64,000 nucleotides of DNA from Acidovorax sp. KKS102 (lineage in GTDB: Bacteria > Pseudomonadota > Gammaproteobacteria > Burkholderiales > Burkholderiaceae_C): contig NC_018708.1 of the NCBI RefSeq assembly GCF_000302535.1, positions 558,001-622,000 on the forward strand. The letters are read 5' to 3'. Below are positions 47,492 to 55,947 of this stretch, one piece after another. The notes under the pieces were generated by a model. It saw only the letters and a list, made by a program, of their open reading frames with translations, was not told the origin of the DNA and did not search any database. The stretch's first letter is position 1. Every line of letters begins with the position of its first letter. The position numbers were made by a program, and so were the translations under genes.

Positions 47492-47908
47492 TTACACCAG
47501 CGTGATGGTCACGTCGATGTTGCCGCGCGTGGCGTTGGAGTAGGGGCAGACCTGGTGGGCTGCGTCCACCAGCTTCTGGGCGGTTTCCTTGTCCAGGCCG
47601 GGCAGGCTGATGTTCAGGCGGGCGGCGATGCCGTAGGCGTTCGGGATGGGGCCCAGGTCCACTTCGGCGTCAATGGACACGTCTTGCGGCACGGGGATGC
47701 CGATCTTGCCGCCCACAGCCTTCATCGCGCCGATGAAGCAGGCTGCGTAGCCGGAGGCAAACAGCTGCTCGGGGTTGGTGCCGGTGCCGGAGGTGCCGGG
47801 CGAGGACAGCTTGACGTCCAGGCGGCCGTCATCGGTCTTGGCGGCGCCATCGCGGCCACCGGTCACGTGCGACTTGGCGGTGTACAGGACTTTTTCGAGC
47901 TTGGTCAT
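47492..47908 (-). CDS. ohr: Organic hydroperoxide resistance protein Ohr
   Basis: 138 residues, standard Ohr length. Both redox cysteines are present: [11 protein letters not shown] (peroxidatic, near 60) and [13 protein letters not shown] (resolving, near 124). An early Arg-containing [15 protein letters not shown] region matches the family. It reduces organic and fatty-acid hydroperoxides with lipoylated proteins as electron donors. 83 bp after ohrR with no strong dyad in the gap, so probably co-transcribed from the ohrR promoter. Confidence 0.96.
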   Translation of the reverse strand: MTKLEKVLYTAKSHVTGGRDGAAKTDDGRLDVKLSSPGTSGTGTNPEQLFASGYAACFIGAMKAVGGKIGIPVPQDVSIDAEVDLGPIPNAYGIAARLNISLPGLDKETAQKLVDAAHQVCPYSNATRGNIDVTITLV

Positions 47909-47991
47909 GGTGTCTTCCTTGCGGTTGTTGCCCACGGTGGGCGGTGGAGGGAATCGGTTCTGGCGGTGTCGTTGCGTATTTCTGCAGGCCG

Positions 47992-48456
47992 TCAGCGTTG
48001 CTCGCTGAGCCGGTCTCGCAACTGCTTGAGTTCAATGGTCAGGGCGGTCAGCTCGGCAACCGAGCATTGGCTGCTTTGCAGCACACACTGCGGAATGGCC
48101 TCGGCCTGGTCGCGCAGCGCGCGGCCCTCGGCCGTGAGGGTGATGCGCACGCGGCGCTCGTCCTGCACATCGCGCAGCCGGGCGATCTGGCCCTGCGCCT
48201 CCAGGCGCTTGAGCAGCGGCGTGAGCGTGCCGGAGTCGAGAAACAGGCGCTCGCCCAGCTCGGACACGGTCACGCCGTCCTGTTCCCACAGCACCAGCAT
48301 CACGAGGTACTGCGGGTAGGTCAGGCCGATGCGGTCGAGCAGGGGCTTGTACAGCTTGGTCATTGCCAGCGAGGCGGAATACAGCGCAAAGCAGACCTGG
48401 TTGTCCAGCCGCAGGATGGCGGGGCTGGGAGTGTGGGGCGTGCTGTGGCTGGGCAT
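47992..48456 (-). CDS. ohrR: OhrR, MarR-family organic-peroxide sensor
   Basis: 154 residues. [20 protein letters not shown] holds the sensing cysteine at position 22, the same place as in Xanthomonas OhrR; a second cysteine pair ([12 protein letters not shown]) near the C terminus fits a two-cysteine mechanism. The winged helix has [20 protein letters not shown] and [20 protein letters not shown]. The ATG 48456 gives the usual length; GTG/ATG codons upstream overlap the operator. Autorepression through the dyad at 48476 is likely. Confidence 0.94.
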   Translation of the reverse strand: MPSHSTPHTPSPAILRLDNQVCFALYSASLAMTKLYKPLLDRIGLTYPQYLVMLVLWEQDGVTVSELGERLFLDSGTLTPLLKRLEAQGQIARLRDVQDERRVRITLTAEGRALRDQAEAIPQCVLQSSQCSVAELTALTIELKQLRDRLSEQR

Positions 48457-48475
48457 GGGGTGAATTGTGGGTGCA

Positions 48476-48499
48476 AATTCAATTGTGTGCAATTGAATT
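48476..48499. promoter_or_regulatory. OhrR operator
   Basis: Perfect inverted repeat AATTCAATTG-TGTG-CAATTGAATT, 20 bases upstream of the ohrR start. It contains CAATTGAATTG and AATTCAATTG, each like the CAATT-N-AATTG core of known OhrR boxes, so two overlapping sites are possible. Confidence 0.8.
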
Positions 48500-48630
48500 G
48501 TGAAAAACTTTGTTAATGGGCGGGATTGTGCGGGTCGGGGAGCAGAGCAGCGCCATCGGTGCTATTCGCGCGTCCCGCTGGCGCTGGCGCTGGCGCAGGC
48601 GGGGGCGCCGTGCCCCCGTTACTCTTCGGA

Positions 48631-48699
48631 AAATGCTATCAATAGCAGAGCTGCTGGCGCATGAATCATCTGCGCTAGCGGTCGATTTGGCTTGAAATT
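48631..48699 (+). repeat. Dispersed AGCGCT repeat, intergenic copy in opposite orientation
   Basis: AATGCTATCAATAGCAGAGC, GCGCATGAATCATCTGCGCT and GGTCGATTTGGCTTGAAATT. The order of blocks is that of the minus-strand copies, so this one is inverted relative to them. A GC hairpin GGGGGC/GCCCCC (48601-48617) is next to it. Confidence 0.7.
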
Positions 48700-48739
48700 T
48701 GACGCATGGCGGTTCGGGCGACGACGAACCACCAGGCCC

Positions 48740-49558
48740 TCAGCGCCCGCTGAACTGCGCGGGCCGGCGCTCGACAAAAGCACGCACGCCTTCGGCCGCG
48801 TCTTCGCTGTTGGCCAGTTGCTTTTGCACGGGGATGAACTCTGCCACAGCCGCCGCCTGGCCTTGCTCGATGGCCTTGAGCACGTTGAGCCGCGTGGCGA
48901 CCACGGCCAGAGGCGCCTGGGCTTCGATGCGCTGGGCAATATGCAGCGCTTCCTGCAGCTCCTGGCCAGTCGGCACCACTTTTTGCACAAAGTTCAGCCG
49001 GTACGCCTCGGCGCTGCCGAACTCATCGGCCGTCAGCAGGTGCAGCAGCGCATTGCCCGTGCCCGCGCGCTCGGCCATGCGCAATGTGGCGCCGCCCGTG
49101 GCCATGATGCCGCGCTGCACCTCCATTTGGGAGAAGCGGCAGTTGTCAGCAGCCACCACGATGTCGGCCCCCAGCATCAGCTCGATGCCCACCGTGAAGC
49201 AGATGCCCTTGACCGCCACCACCATGGGCTTGGTGCGGCGCCGGTAGCCAGGGAGGCCGTAGTCGTGCGGCTCCACCAGGCCTTCGGGGATGGCCTTTTC
49301 GCCGCGCTGCATGTAGGCGCTCACAGCGGGCAGGTCGAGCCCGGCGGTGAAATGGTCGCCAAACGCATGCAGCACGCCCACACGCAGGGCGGGGTCGTCG
49401 TCGAGTCGGGTGTAGGCCTCGGCCAGCTGGCGGAACATGGGCGGCGTCCAACCATTGCGCTTGGCCGGGCGATTGATGCCGATCAGCAGCACATGGCCGA
49501 TGACCTGGGTGTCGATGCAGCCTTCGGGCGGGGGCGTGGTGGGGGTGATGTGTGTCAT
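48740..49558 (-). CDS. Enoyl-CoA hydratase/isomerase family protein
   Basis: 272 residues. The crotonase fold shows GHVLLIGINRPAKRNGWTPP, HAFGDHFTAGLDLPAVSAYM for the first oxyanion strand and GICFTVGIELMLGADIVVAA for the second; FSQMEVQRGIMATGGATLRM follows. The catalytic Glu pair of bona fide hydratases is only partly recognisable, so isomerase or another activity is possible. It lies 80 bp downstream of the 3-hydroxyacyl-CoA dehydrogenase in the same direction; both fit beta-oxidation. Confidence 0.88.
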   Translation of the reverse strand: MTHITPTTPPPEGCIDTQVIGHVLLIGINRPAKRNGWTPPMFRQLAEAYTRLDDDPALRVGVLHAFGDHFTAGLDLPAVSAYMQRGEKAIPEGLVEPHDYGLPGYRRRTKPMVVAVKGICFTVGIELMLGADIVVAADNCRFSQMEVQRGIMATGGATLRMAERAGTGNALLHLLTADEFGSAEAYRLNFVQKVVPTGQELQEALHIAQRIEAQAPLAVVATRLNVLKAIEQGQAAAVAEFIPVQKQLANSEDAAEGVRAFVERRPAQFSGR

Positions 49559-49639
49559 GGGCGCAGGTCTCCTGGCCCATGATTGAAAACGCAATGGAAA
49601 CTGCGCGCCGTCCCCCGTGGGACAGCGCGCTGAAGGCCG

Positions 49640-50488
49640 TCAGTAGGTGTAGACGCCTTGCCCGGTCTTGCGGCCCAGGCGGCCGGCGGCCACCATTTCC
49701 TTGAGCAGCGGGCAGGGGCGGTACTTGCTGTCGCCAAACTCGGTCAGGTACACGTCCATCACGGCCAGGCACACATCCAGGCCAATCATGTCGGCCAGCG
49801 CCAGCGGGCCGATGGGCTGGTTGCAGCCCAGCTTCATGCCGGCGTCGATGTCCTCGGGCGTGGCCAGGCCTTCGGCCAGCACAAAGAAGGCCTCGTTGAT
49901 CATGGGCACCAGGATGCGGTTGACTACAAAGCCGGGCGCGTTCTTCACGGTGATGGGGCTCTTGCCCAGCGCCTCGGCCAGCGCCTTCACGGCGTCGTGG
50001 GTCGCGTCGCTGGTCTGCAGGCCACGGATGATCTCCACCAGCGCCATCATGGGCACGGGGTTGAAGAAGTGCATGCCGATGAAGCGGTCTGCGCGGCTGG
50101 TGGCGGCGGCCAGCTTGGTGATGGAGATCGAAGAGGTGTTCGAGGCAATGATCACCTCGGGCGCCACGATGGCGTCCACCTGCTTGAGGATCTTGAGCTT
50201 GAGTTCGTAGTTTTCGGTGGCGGCCTCGATCACCAATTGCGCGGCCTTCAGGTCGTCGTAGCTGGTGGAAGTCTTGATGCGCGCCAGGGCGGCCGCCTTG
50301 TCGGCTTCGCTGATCTTTTCCTTCTTGATCAGGCGGTCCAGGCTGCCAGCCACGGTGGCCAGGCCTTTTTGCACTGCAGCATCCGAGATGTCGACCATCA
50401 CCACGTTGATGCCCGACACCGCACAGGCCTGTGCAATGCCGTTGCCCATGGTGCCTGCGCCGATGATGCCTACGGTCTGAATCGTCAT
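49640..50488 (-). CDS. 3-hydroxybutyryl/3-hydroxyacyl-CoA dehydrogenase
   Basis: 282 residues, standard for HbdA/PaaH-type enzymes. NAD-binding GIIGAGTMGNGIAQACAVSG begins at residue 7, with VVMVDISD as the acidic end of strand 2, IIASNTSSISITKLA, GMHFFNPVPMMALVEIIRG with the catalytic His, and NAPGFVVNRILVPMINEAFF. It oxidises (S)-3-hydroxyacyl-CoA. ATG 50488 gives the canonical start; ATG 50506 adds six residues. A dyad at 50540 lies in its promoter region. Confidence 0.94.
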   Translation of the reverse strand: MTIQTVGIIGAGTMGNGIAQACAVSGINVVMVDISDAAVQKGLATVAGSLDRLIKKEKISEADKAAALARIKTSTSYDDLKAAQLVIEAATENYELKLKILKQVDAIVAPEVIIASNTSSISITKLAAATSRADRFIGMHFFNPVPMMALVEIIRGLQTSDATHDAVKALAEALGKSPITVKNAPGFVVNRILVPMINEAFFVLAEGLATPEDIDAGMKLGCNQPIGPLALADMIGLDVCLAVMDVYLTEFGDSKYRPCPLLKEMVAAGRLGRKTGQGVYTY

Positions 50489-50539
50489 ATAGAGAGCCCT
50501 CTTCAAAGTGAAACGGATGGACGGAATGGTAAGGGGAAT

Positions 50540-50564
50540 CGCACGACCGTTCGGTTATCGTGCG
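50540..50564. promoter_or_regulatory. Dyad between the dehydrogenase and GMC oxidoreductase genes
   Basis: CGCACGA (50540-50546) and TCGTGCG (50558-50564) frame an inner ACCGTTCGGT palindrome. Nested symmetry of this kind is typical of TetR-family operators. It is located between divergent promoters, 52 bases upstream of the dehydrogenase ATG and 53 upstream of the oxidoreductase ATG. No TetR gene is in the window. Confidence 0.5.
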
Positions 50565-50617
50565 TCAAACCTGAACCAACAAGCCGCTGCGCAGCATGGC
50601 GGAGGAGACACCACAAC

Positions 50618-52207
50618 ATGTTCGACTACATCGTGATCGGCGGCGGCTCGGCAGGCTCCGTGCTGGCTGGCCGCCTGACTGAGAACCCCGCCGTGCGCGT
50701 GTGCCTGCTGGAGGCGGGGCCTGCCGACAACAGCGTGCTCATCCACTGCCCGGCCGGGCTGGCCGTGATGGCCAAGTTCGAGCTGAACGGCTGGGGCTTC
50801 AACACCACACCACAGGCGGCGCTGAACAACCGGCGCGGCTACCAGCCACGCGGCAAGGTGCTGGGGGGCTCCAGCTCGATCAACGCCATGGTCTACATCC
50901 GGGGCCAGCATGCCGACTACGACCACTGGGCCGCGCAGGGCAACCCGGGCTGGGGCTGGGAGGATGTGAAGCCGTACTTTCTGCGCGCCGAGAACAACGA
51001 GCGCGGTGCCAACGACTGGCACGGCCGGGGCGGCCCCTTCAACGTGGCGGACCTGCGTGCGCCCAACCGGTTCAGCCAGTATTTCACCGACGCCGGTGTG
51101 CAGGCCGGGCACCCGCACAACACCGACTTCAATGGCGCCACGCAGGAAGGCGTGGGCCTGTACCAGGTCACGCACAAGAATGGCGAGCGCCACAGCGCGG
51201 CCAAGGGCTACCTCACGCCGCACCTGGCGCGGCCCAACCTGCAGGTCATCACCGGCGCGCATGCCACGCGCATCCTGTTCGACGGCACGCGCGCCGTGGG
51301 TGTGGAATATCGCCAGGGTGGCGCGATCCAGCAGGTGCGCGCCGGGCGCGAGGTTCTGCTGAGTGCGGGCGCGCTGCTGTCGCCGCAGCTGCTGATGCTG
51401 TCGGGCGTGGGGCCTGCCGCGCATTTGCAGCAACACGGCATCCCGGTGCTGCACGACCTGCCCGGCGTGGGCCAGCACCTGCATGACCACCCCGATGTGG
51501 TGCAGGTACTGGACGCCCCTGAGCTCAAGGACCTGTTCGGCCTGTCACTGTCGGGCATGGCGCAGACGCTGCGCGGCATCGTCGAATGGCGCAAGCACCG
51601 CACCGGCATGCTGACCACCAACTTTGCCGAGGCGGGCGGCTTTATCAAGAGCGACCCGTCAGAGGCTGCGCCCGATCTGCAACTGCACTTTGTGATCGGC
51701 AAGCTGGTGGACCACGGCCGCAAGACGGTGTTCGGCCACGGCTACTCGGCCCATGTGTGCCTGCTGCAGCCCAAGAGCCGGGGCTCGGTCACGCTGGCCA
51801 GCCGCGACCCCATGGCCTTGCCACAGGTGGACCCGAACTTCCTGGCCGATCCCGACGACATGGCGCGCATGGTGCGTGGCTTCAAGCGTACGCGCGAGAT
51901 CCTGATGCAACCGGCGCTCGCGAAGTTCGGCGCCAAGGAGCTGGCGGCCTCGGCCAGTGCGCGCACCGACGCGGAGATCGAGCAGTTCATCCGCCAGTAC
52001 GCCGACACCATCTACCACCCCGTGGGCACCTGCCGCATGGGGCCTGGGCCCATGGACGTGGTGGATGCCGAACTGCGCGTGCATGGCCTCGCCGGCCTGC
52101 GTGTGGTGGACGCGTCCATCATGCCGCGCATCGTGAGCGGCAACACCAATGCGCCCACGGTGATGATTGCGGAGAAGGCGGTGGACCTGCTGCGCGCCGC
52201 GCCGTGA
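50618..52207 (+). CDS. GMC-family FAD oxidoreductase (choline dehydrogenase-like)
   Basis: 529 residues. FAD motif YIVIGGGSAGSVLAGRLTEN at the N terminus, GKVLGGSSSINAMVYIRG (GMC signature 1), LLSAGALLSPQLLMLSGVGP (signature 2) and YHPVGTCRMGPG with the catalytic His, DASIMPRIVSGNTNAPTVMI at the end. It oxidises an alcohol; the substrate may be choline, a long-chain or an aromatic alcohol. GGAGGA precedes ATG 50618; the long open frame upstream overlaps the dehydrogenase in antisense and is not coding. Confidence 0.92.
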   Translation: MFDYIVIGGGSAGSVLAGRLTENPAVRVCLLEAGPADNSVLIHCPAGLAVMAKFELNGWGFNTTPQAALNNRRGYQPRGKVLGGSSSINAMVYIRGQHADYDHWAAQGNPGWGWEDVKPYFLRAENNERGANDWHGRGGPFNVADLRAPNRFSQYFTDAGVQAGHPHNTDFNGATQEGVGLYQVTHKNGERHSAAKGYLTPHLARPNLQVITGAHATRILFDGTRAVGVEYRQGGAIQQVRAGREVLLSAGALLSPQLLMLSGVGPAAHLQQHGIPVLHDLPGVGQHLHDHPDVVQVLDAPELKDLFGLSLSGMAQTLRGIVEWRKHRTGMLTTNFAEAGGFIKSDPSEAAPDLQLHFVIGKLVDHGRKTVFGHGYSAHVCLLQPKSRGSVTLASRDPMALPQVDPNFLADPDDMARMVRGFKRTREILMQPALAKFGAKELAASASARTDAEIEQFIRQYADTIYHPVGTCRMGPGPMDVVDAELRVHGLAGLRVVDASIMPRIVSGNTNAPTVMIAEKAVDLLRAAP

Positions 52208-52395
52208 ACGATTTCACGTTTGGCGCCCGGAACGCGATTTTTAAGGTTTTCAAAGGGTCTGTTTAAGGAGTTTTTAACAGGCAAAAACGCGGCGAATTTC
52301 TAGACTTCTCGGCATGGAAGCGGGTGCATGGTGCACCCGGCCCGGCGCCCAAAAAAAGGCGCTGAAAGAGCCCAACGAGGCCATGAAAGAACGTG

Positions 52396-53133
52396 ATGAA
52401 GATTGATGCCCGCGAAATTGCCGCACTGACCCAAGCCCAACCCGCCGCCCCCCGCATGGACATGTACGCCAGCATCCACAAGGCGCTGCGCGCCTTTATG
52501 GCCGACACGCTGCTGGGCCTGGGCCGCATGGATGTGGACGACGACCTGGAGTTTGCCCAGACCTGCGACCGCGTGATGCAGCTGCTGGACCTTTGCCGCG
52601 CGCACCTGCACCACGAGAACCAGTTTGTGCACGCCGCCATGGAGGCGCGCCAGCCCGGCTCCAGCCAGAGCATTGCGGGTGAACATGTGGAGCACGAACA
52701 GGCCATCACGGCCCTGGCCGACGGGGTGAACCACCTGATGGCCTGCGCCAAGCCCGCACGCCCGGCCGCCACCCTGGCCCTGTACCGCCAGCTGGCCCTG
52801 TTTGTGGCGCACAACTTCGAGCACATGCACGAAGAGGAGACGGCCCACAACCGCGTGCTCTGGCAGTGCTACACCGACGCCGAACTGGCGGGCGTGCACG
52901 ACGCGCTGGTGGCCTCGATCCCCCCGCACGAAATGATGGTGGTGGCCCGCTGGATGGTGCCCTACATGTCGCCGGCCGAGCGAACGGCCATGCTGTCGGA
53001 CATGCAGCAGCATGCGCCTGCTCCTGTGTTGGCTGCAGTGCTGGCGCAAGTGCAGCCGCACCTCACGCAGCCCGAATGGACCAAGCTGATGCGCAGCCTG
53101 GGCCTGCCGGTGGTGCCCGGCCTGGTGCATTGA
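52396..53133 (+). CDS. Hemerythrin-like domain protein
   Basis: 245 residues. The first 165 form a four-helix bundle with hemerythrin-type iron ligands: YASIHKALRAF, LHHENQFVHAAME, EHVEHEQAIT and FEHMHEEETAHN (H-x-x-x-E pairs). The C-terminal 80 residues (EMMVVARWMVPYMSPAERTA, APVLAAVLAQVQPHL) form extra helices seen in some bacterial family members. Probably binds a di-iron centre and may sense or handle O2 or NO. It is convergent with the GAF/split-barrel operon, 3 bp between the stops. Confidence 0.85.
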   Translation: MKIDAREIAALTQAQPAAPRMDMYASIHKALRAFMADTLLGLGRMDVDDDLEFAQTCDRVMQLLDLCRAHLHHENQFVHAAMEARQPGSSQSIAGEHVEHEQAITALADGVNHLMACAKPARPAATLALYRQLALFVAHNFEHMHEEETAHNRVLWQCYTDAELAGVHDALVASIPPHEMMVVARWMVPYMSPAERTAMLSDMQQHAPAPVLAAVLAQVQPHLTQPEWTKLMRSLGLPVVPGLVH

Positions 53134-53136
53134 GGT

Positions 53137-54489
53137 TCAAGCGTCTTCCAGCACCACGGGGCGCAGCACGCACAGCCGAAAGCGCCCGCGCCCCGTTTTT
53201 TCGATGTGGATGTGTGGGCAGTTCTCTTGCAGGCGGCGCTGCAGCAACAGCAGGCGGGCCTCCAGGTTGTCGGCCACATCGGGCAGGCGCAGGGCGGGGT
53301 CCAGCCGCAGTTCGCGGTTGGTGAAGTCCACGCGCCCGGTGTGCTGGTGGTCGCGCAGCAGCTTCCACACGATGGCACCCGCCACGCCCTTGATCAGGTA
53401 GTCGTCGTTGATGAACACGCTGTCGTTGGCCGCAAAGTGGCGCACCCGCAGCGCGCTGCCGCTCACCGGCGGGGCCGCTGTCGGAGTAGGCAGCGGCTCG
53501 GGCGCATCGGGCGCGGCCTGCAGCAGATCGATGGCGGCGGCCAGCTGGCCCGCAATGGCCACCAGCAGGTCTTCATCCTCGAAGCCAAAGCGCATGTCCT
53601 CGGGGCTCTCGGCGAACAGCACACCCAGCAGGCGCCCGGCCGACAGCAGCGGAACCGCCACCTGGCTGTGCGGCTCGGGCAGGCCGGGGTAGGGGATGTC
53701 CAGGCCGCGCAACGAGGGTGCATCGGGTGTGGCATGCGCGTCCATGCTTTCGCGGATGGCATGGCTGTACAGGGCGGCGTGCGTCATGTGGCTGATGCGC
53801 ACCGGCGTGCGCTCGCGCGCAGCCATGCCGATCACTCCCTGGCCCAGCCGGATTTCGGAACCCACGCCCGATGTGGCATAGCCGCAGCTGGCCACCGTGT
53901 AGAGCTGCTGGGCGCTGGCGTCCAGCATCAGCACCATGGCGTGCTGGATGCCCAGCTTGTCCTGCAGGCCCTGCAGCGCGCCTTGCAGCAACTCGTCCAG
54001 CCCCGAGCAGCGCGCGATGCTCTCGCTGCACAGACGCAGCGTGTGCAGCAAACCGGAACGCGGCGCCGGTGCCGGCAGGCCTTCGCCCGCCACCGATTCG
54101 ATGCGCTCCACAGCGTAGATGTCGGCCCCTTTGAGTTCAAACACCTCGGCCATGCCCGCATGCGACGCAATGCCCGCCAGCTGCGCGCGCATGCTCTCGA
54201 ACACCGGGCCACTGTCCTCGGTGCGTTCGTACAGCAGGTGCAGGCGGTAGAAGTGGGCGGTGACTGGGTCCAGCACCAACACCGACGCGCGCGGGTTGCG
54301 CAGGATGTTCTGGCGGGTCTTGTTGAAGAACTGGAACGACAGTGCCACATGCGCCGCATCCACATAGACCACCTGCGAGATGTAGGCCACGTTGGGTGTG
54401 CCGTCAGGGTCGCAGGTCGCCATGATGGCGGGAATCGCCCCTTCCAGGCAGGGGCGGATGCTGTGCAGGGACGGCGCTGCGGTGCTCAT
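53137..54489 (-). CDS. Flavin split-barrel, GAF and winged-helix protein
   Basis: 450 residues in three parts. Residues about 10-145: PNPOx-like flavin split barrel (IPAIMATCDPDGTPNVAYIS, LSFQFFNKTRQNILRNPRAS). Residues about 165-330: GAF domain (LGIQHAMVLMLDASAQQLYT, GQGVIGMAARERTPVRISHM, VAVPLLSAGRLLGVLFAESP). The C-terminal 90 residues look like a winged helix (NDDYLIKGVAGAIVWKLLRD, DFTNRELRLDPALRLPDVAD). This order suggests a redox- or ligand-sensing regulator; DNA binding is inference. It overlaps the preceding gene by 4 bp. Confidence 0.72.
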   Translation of the reverse strand: MSTAAPSLHSIRPCLEGAIPAIMATCDPDGTPNVAYISQVVYVDAAHVALSFQFFNKTRQNILRNPRASVLVLDPVTAHFYRLHLLYERTEDSGPVFESMRAQLAGIASHAGMAEVFELKGADIYAVERIESVAGEGLPAPAPRSGLLHTLRLCSESIARCSGLDELLQGALQGLQDKLGIQHAMVLMLDASAQQLYTVASCGYATSGVGSEIRLGQGVIGMAARERTPVRISHMTHAALYSHAIRESMDAHATPDAPSLRGLDIPYPGLPEPHSQVAVPLLSAGRLLGVLFAESPEDMRFGFEDEDLLVAIAGQLAAAIDLLQAAPDAPEPLPTPTAAPPVSGSALRVRHFAANDSVFINDDYLIKGVAGAIVWKLLRDHQHTGRVDFTNRELRLDPALRLPDVADNLEARLLLLQRRLQENCPHIHIEKTGRGRFRLCVLRPVVLEDA

Positions 54490-55001
54490 GGCTGCGGTAC
54501 GGGTGGTGTGGGTGGTGCGGGCGGCGCACACAGCTCCGCGCCTGCGCGTGGGCCTGGGGTCTGGTCGAACGCGCTGGTGGGGGTGAATGTCACTGCCACC
54601 ACATCCTGCAGCGGTGCAGCCAGCATGGCGCCCACATACTGCGGCCCATAACCCACCCGGCCCACCTCCTGCACCATGGACTGGAGGTAGGCCTGCAACA
54701 CCGGCAGGTCGCCATCAGTGGCCGGACGCTGCGTGGCCCGGCGGGCTTTGAGCTGCAGCGTCTGGTGGGTGGACGGCACGCTGAACACCACGGCAATCTC
54801 TCCGGTGTGCGCAATGTCCTGCAGCAACTGTTCGGACTGGCTGCGCCGCAGGTACACCGTGACCTCCCGCCCATCGCTGCTGATGCGACTGCCCACGGCC
54901 CGCATGATGCTCGGCCGCAGGGCCGCATCGCGTGACGCCACGATGGCCGACACGCCCTTGGCCACCATGGCGATATGGCTGGGGCCGAGCAGCACGGTCA
55001 T
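54486..55001 (-). CDS. PNPOx-like flavin split-barrel protein
   Basis: 171 residues. VLLGPSHIAMVAKGVSAIVA and VGSRISSDGREVTVYLRRSQ followed by IAVVFSVPSTHQTLQLKARR resemble the pyridoxamine 5'-phosphate oxidase-like flavin/heme-binding barrel. A Pro/Ala-rich tail ends the protein. Cofactor and substrate are unknown. Its ATG overlaps the ABC-2 permease stop and its stop overlaps the next ATG (ATGA at both ends), so all three genes are very likely one translational unit. Confidence 0.75.
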   Translation of the reverse strand: MTVLLGPSHIAMVAKGVSAIVASRDAALRPSIMRAVGSRISSDGREVTVYLRRSQSEQLLQDIAHTGEIAVVFSVPSTHQTLQLKARRATQRPATDGDLPVLQAYLQSMVQEVGRVGYGPQYVGAMLAAPLQDVVAVTFTPTSAFDQTPGPRAGAELCAPPAPPTPPVPQP

Positions 55002-55849
55002 GCCTTGAAGCGCTTGCGGGTCAGGGCCAGGGCCACCCAGAAGGCCACCACCGTGGTCACCACCAGCACCAGGCCATGGCGCAGGGGGTGAGCGGGCCAC
55101 TGGTCCATGAACAACGGGCGCACCAGCTCGACCGCGTTGGTCAGCGGCAGCCAGTCGGAGATGGCGCGCACGATAGGCGGCAGCTGCTCGCGTGGGAAGA
55201 ACACGCCCGAGAGAAACATCATGGGCGTGAGCACCAGCGTGAAGTAGTAGGTAAAAAAGTCATACCCCTTGGCCAGCGCATTGAAGATGAGCGCGATGCT
55301 GGAAAACATGATGCCCACGAACAGCAGCACCGGCCAGGCCACCAGCAGCTTAGGGCTGTGGCTGATCCCCAGGGCCAGCATCACACCCAGGATGGCCGTC
55401 ACGGTGAAAAGCGCCTTGAACGCTGCCCACAGCATCTCGGCCAGCACCACGTCGTCCAGGCTCACGGGCGCGTTCATGATGCCGTCCCAGGTCTTTTGCA
55501 CATGCATGCGCGAGAAGGCCGAGTACAGCGCTTCAAAGCTGGCCGCGTTCATGGCGCTCATGCAGATGGAGCCGCTGGCCAGGAACAGGATGTAGGGCAC
55601 CTTGGTGTCGCCCGCTGCGCCACCCACACTCACTTGCCCCACCAGGGCCCCCATGCCGTAGCCAAAGGCCACCAGCCACATCAGCGGCTCGGCAATGTTG
55701 CCCACCAGGCTGGGGATGGCCAGCTTGCGCCAGACCAGCAGGTTGCGCAGGAACACGGGCCACCAGCGTACGGACAGGCTGGGCGGGCGCCACACCGACG
55801 GCGGAGGCGGGGCCACAGAGGCCACGGAGGACGGGGTAACGGTTTGCAT
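54998..55849 (-). CDS. ABC-2 type permease (NodJ-like) without adjacent ATPase
   Basis: 283 residues with six transmembrane helices. Family features: LAIPSLVGNIAEPLMWLVAF, YILFLASGSICMSAMNAASF and PMMFLSGVFFPREQLPPIVR. ABC-2 permeases export polysaccharides, lipids or drugs and need a separate ATPase; none is adjacent, since the gene upstream is divergent (PAS kinase) and the next genes encode flavin-barrel proteins. An ATPase elsewhere is presumably used. Confidence 0.88.
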   Translation of the reverse strand: MQTVTPSSVASVAPPPPSVWRPPSLSVRWWPVFLRNLLVWRKLAIPSLVGNIAEPLMWLVAFGYGMGALVGQVSVGGAAGDTKVPYILFLASGSICMSAMNAASFEALYSAFSRMHVQKTWDGIMNAPVSLDDVVLAEMLWAAFKALFTVTAILGVMLALGISHSPKLLVAWPVLLFVGIMFSSIALIFNALAKGYDFFTYYFTLVLTPMMFLSGVFFPREQLPPIVRAISDWLPLTNAVELVRPLFMDQWPAHPLRHGLVLVVTTVVAFWVALALTRKRFKA

Positions 55850-55947
55850 CCGCTTATTGTGCGATGTTGGAGAGCGGACGCACAGCCCCTGGCGCGCCTG
55901 CGGGGAGCTTCCGGCCGGCTGGGCACGTCCATTGCTTGGGTGCTGCC

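Noticed and set aside
48578-48601. GCTGGC hexamer repeats as a CRISPR or microsatellite
   Set aside because: Only three to four short units with no spacers; too short to be a CRISPR array or a clear contingency locus.
49658-50617. 320-codon upstream extension of the GMC oxidoreductase frame
   Set aside because: It is the antisense of the 3-hydroxyacyl-CoA dehydrogenase; the FAD motif and a good ribosome site define the start at 50618.
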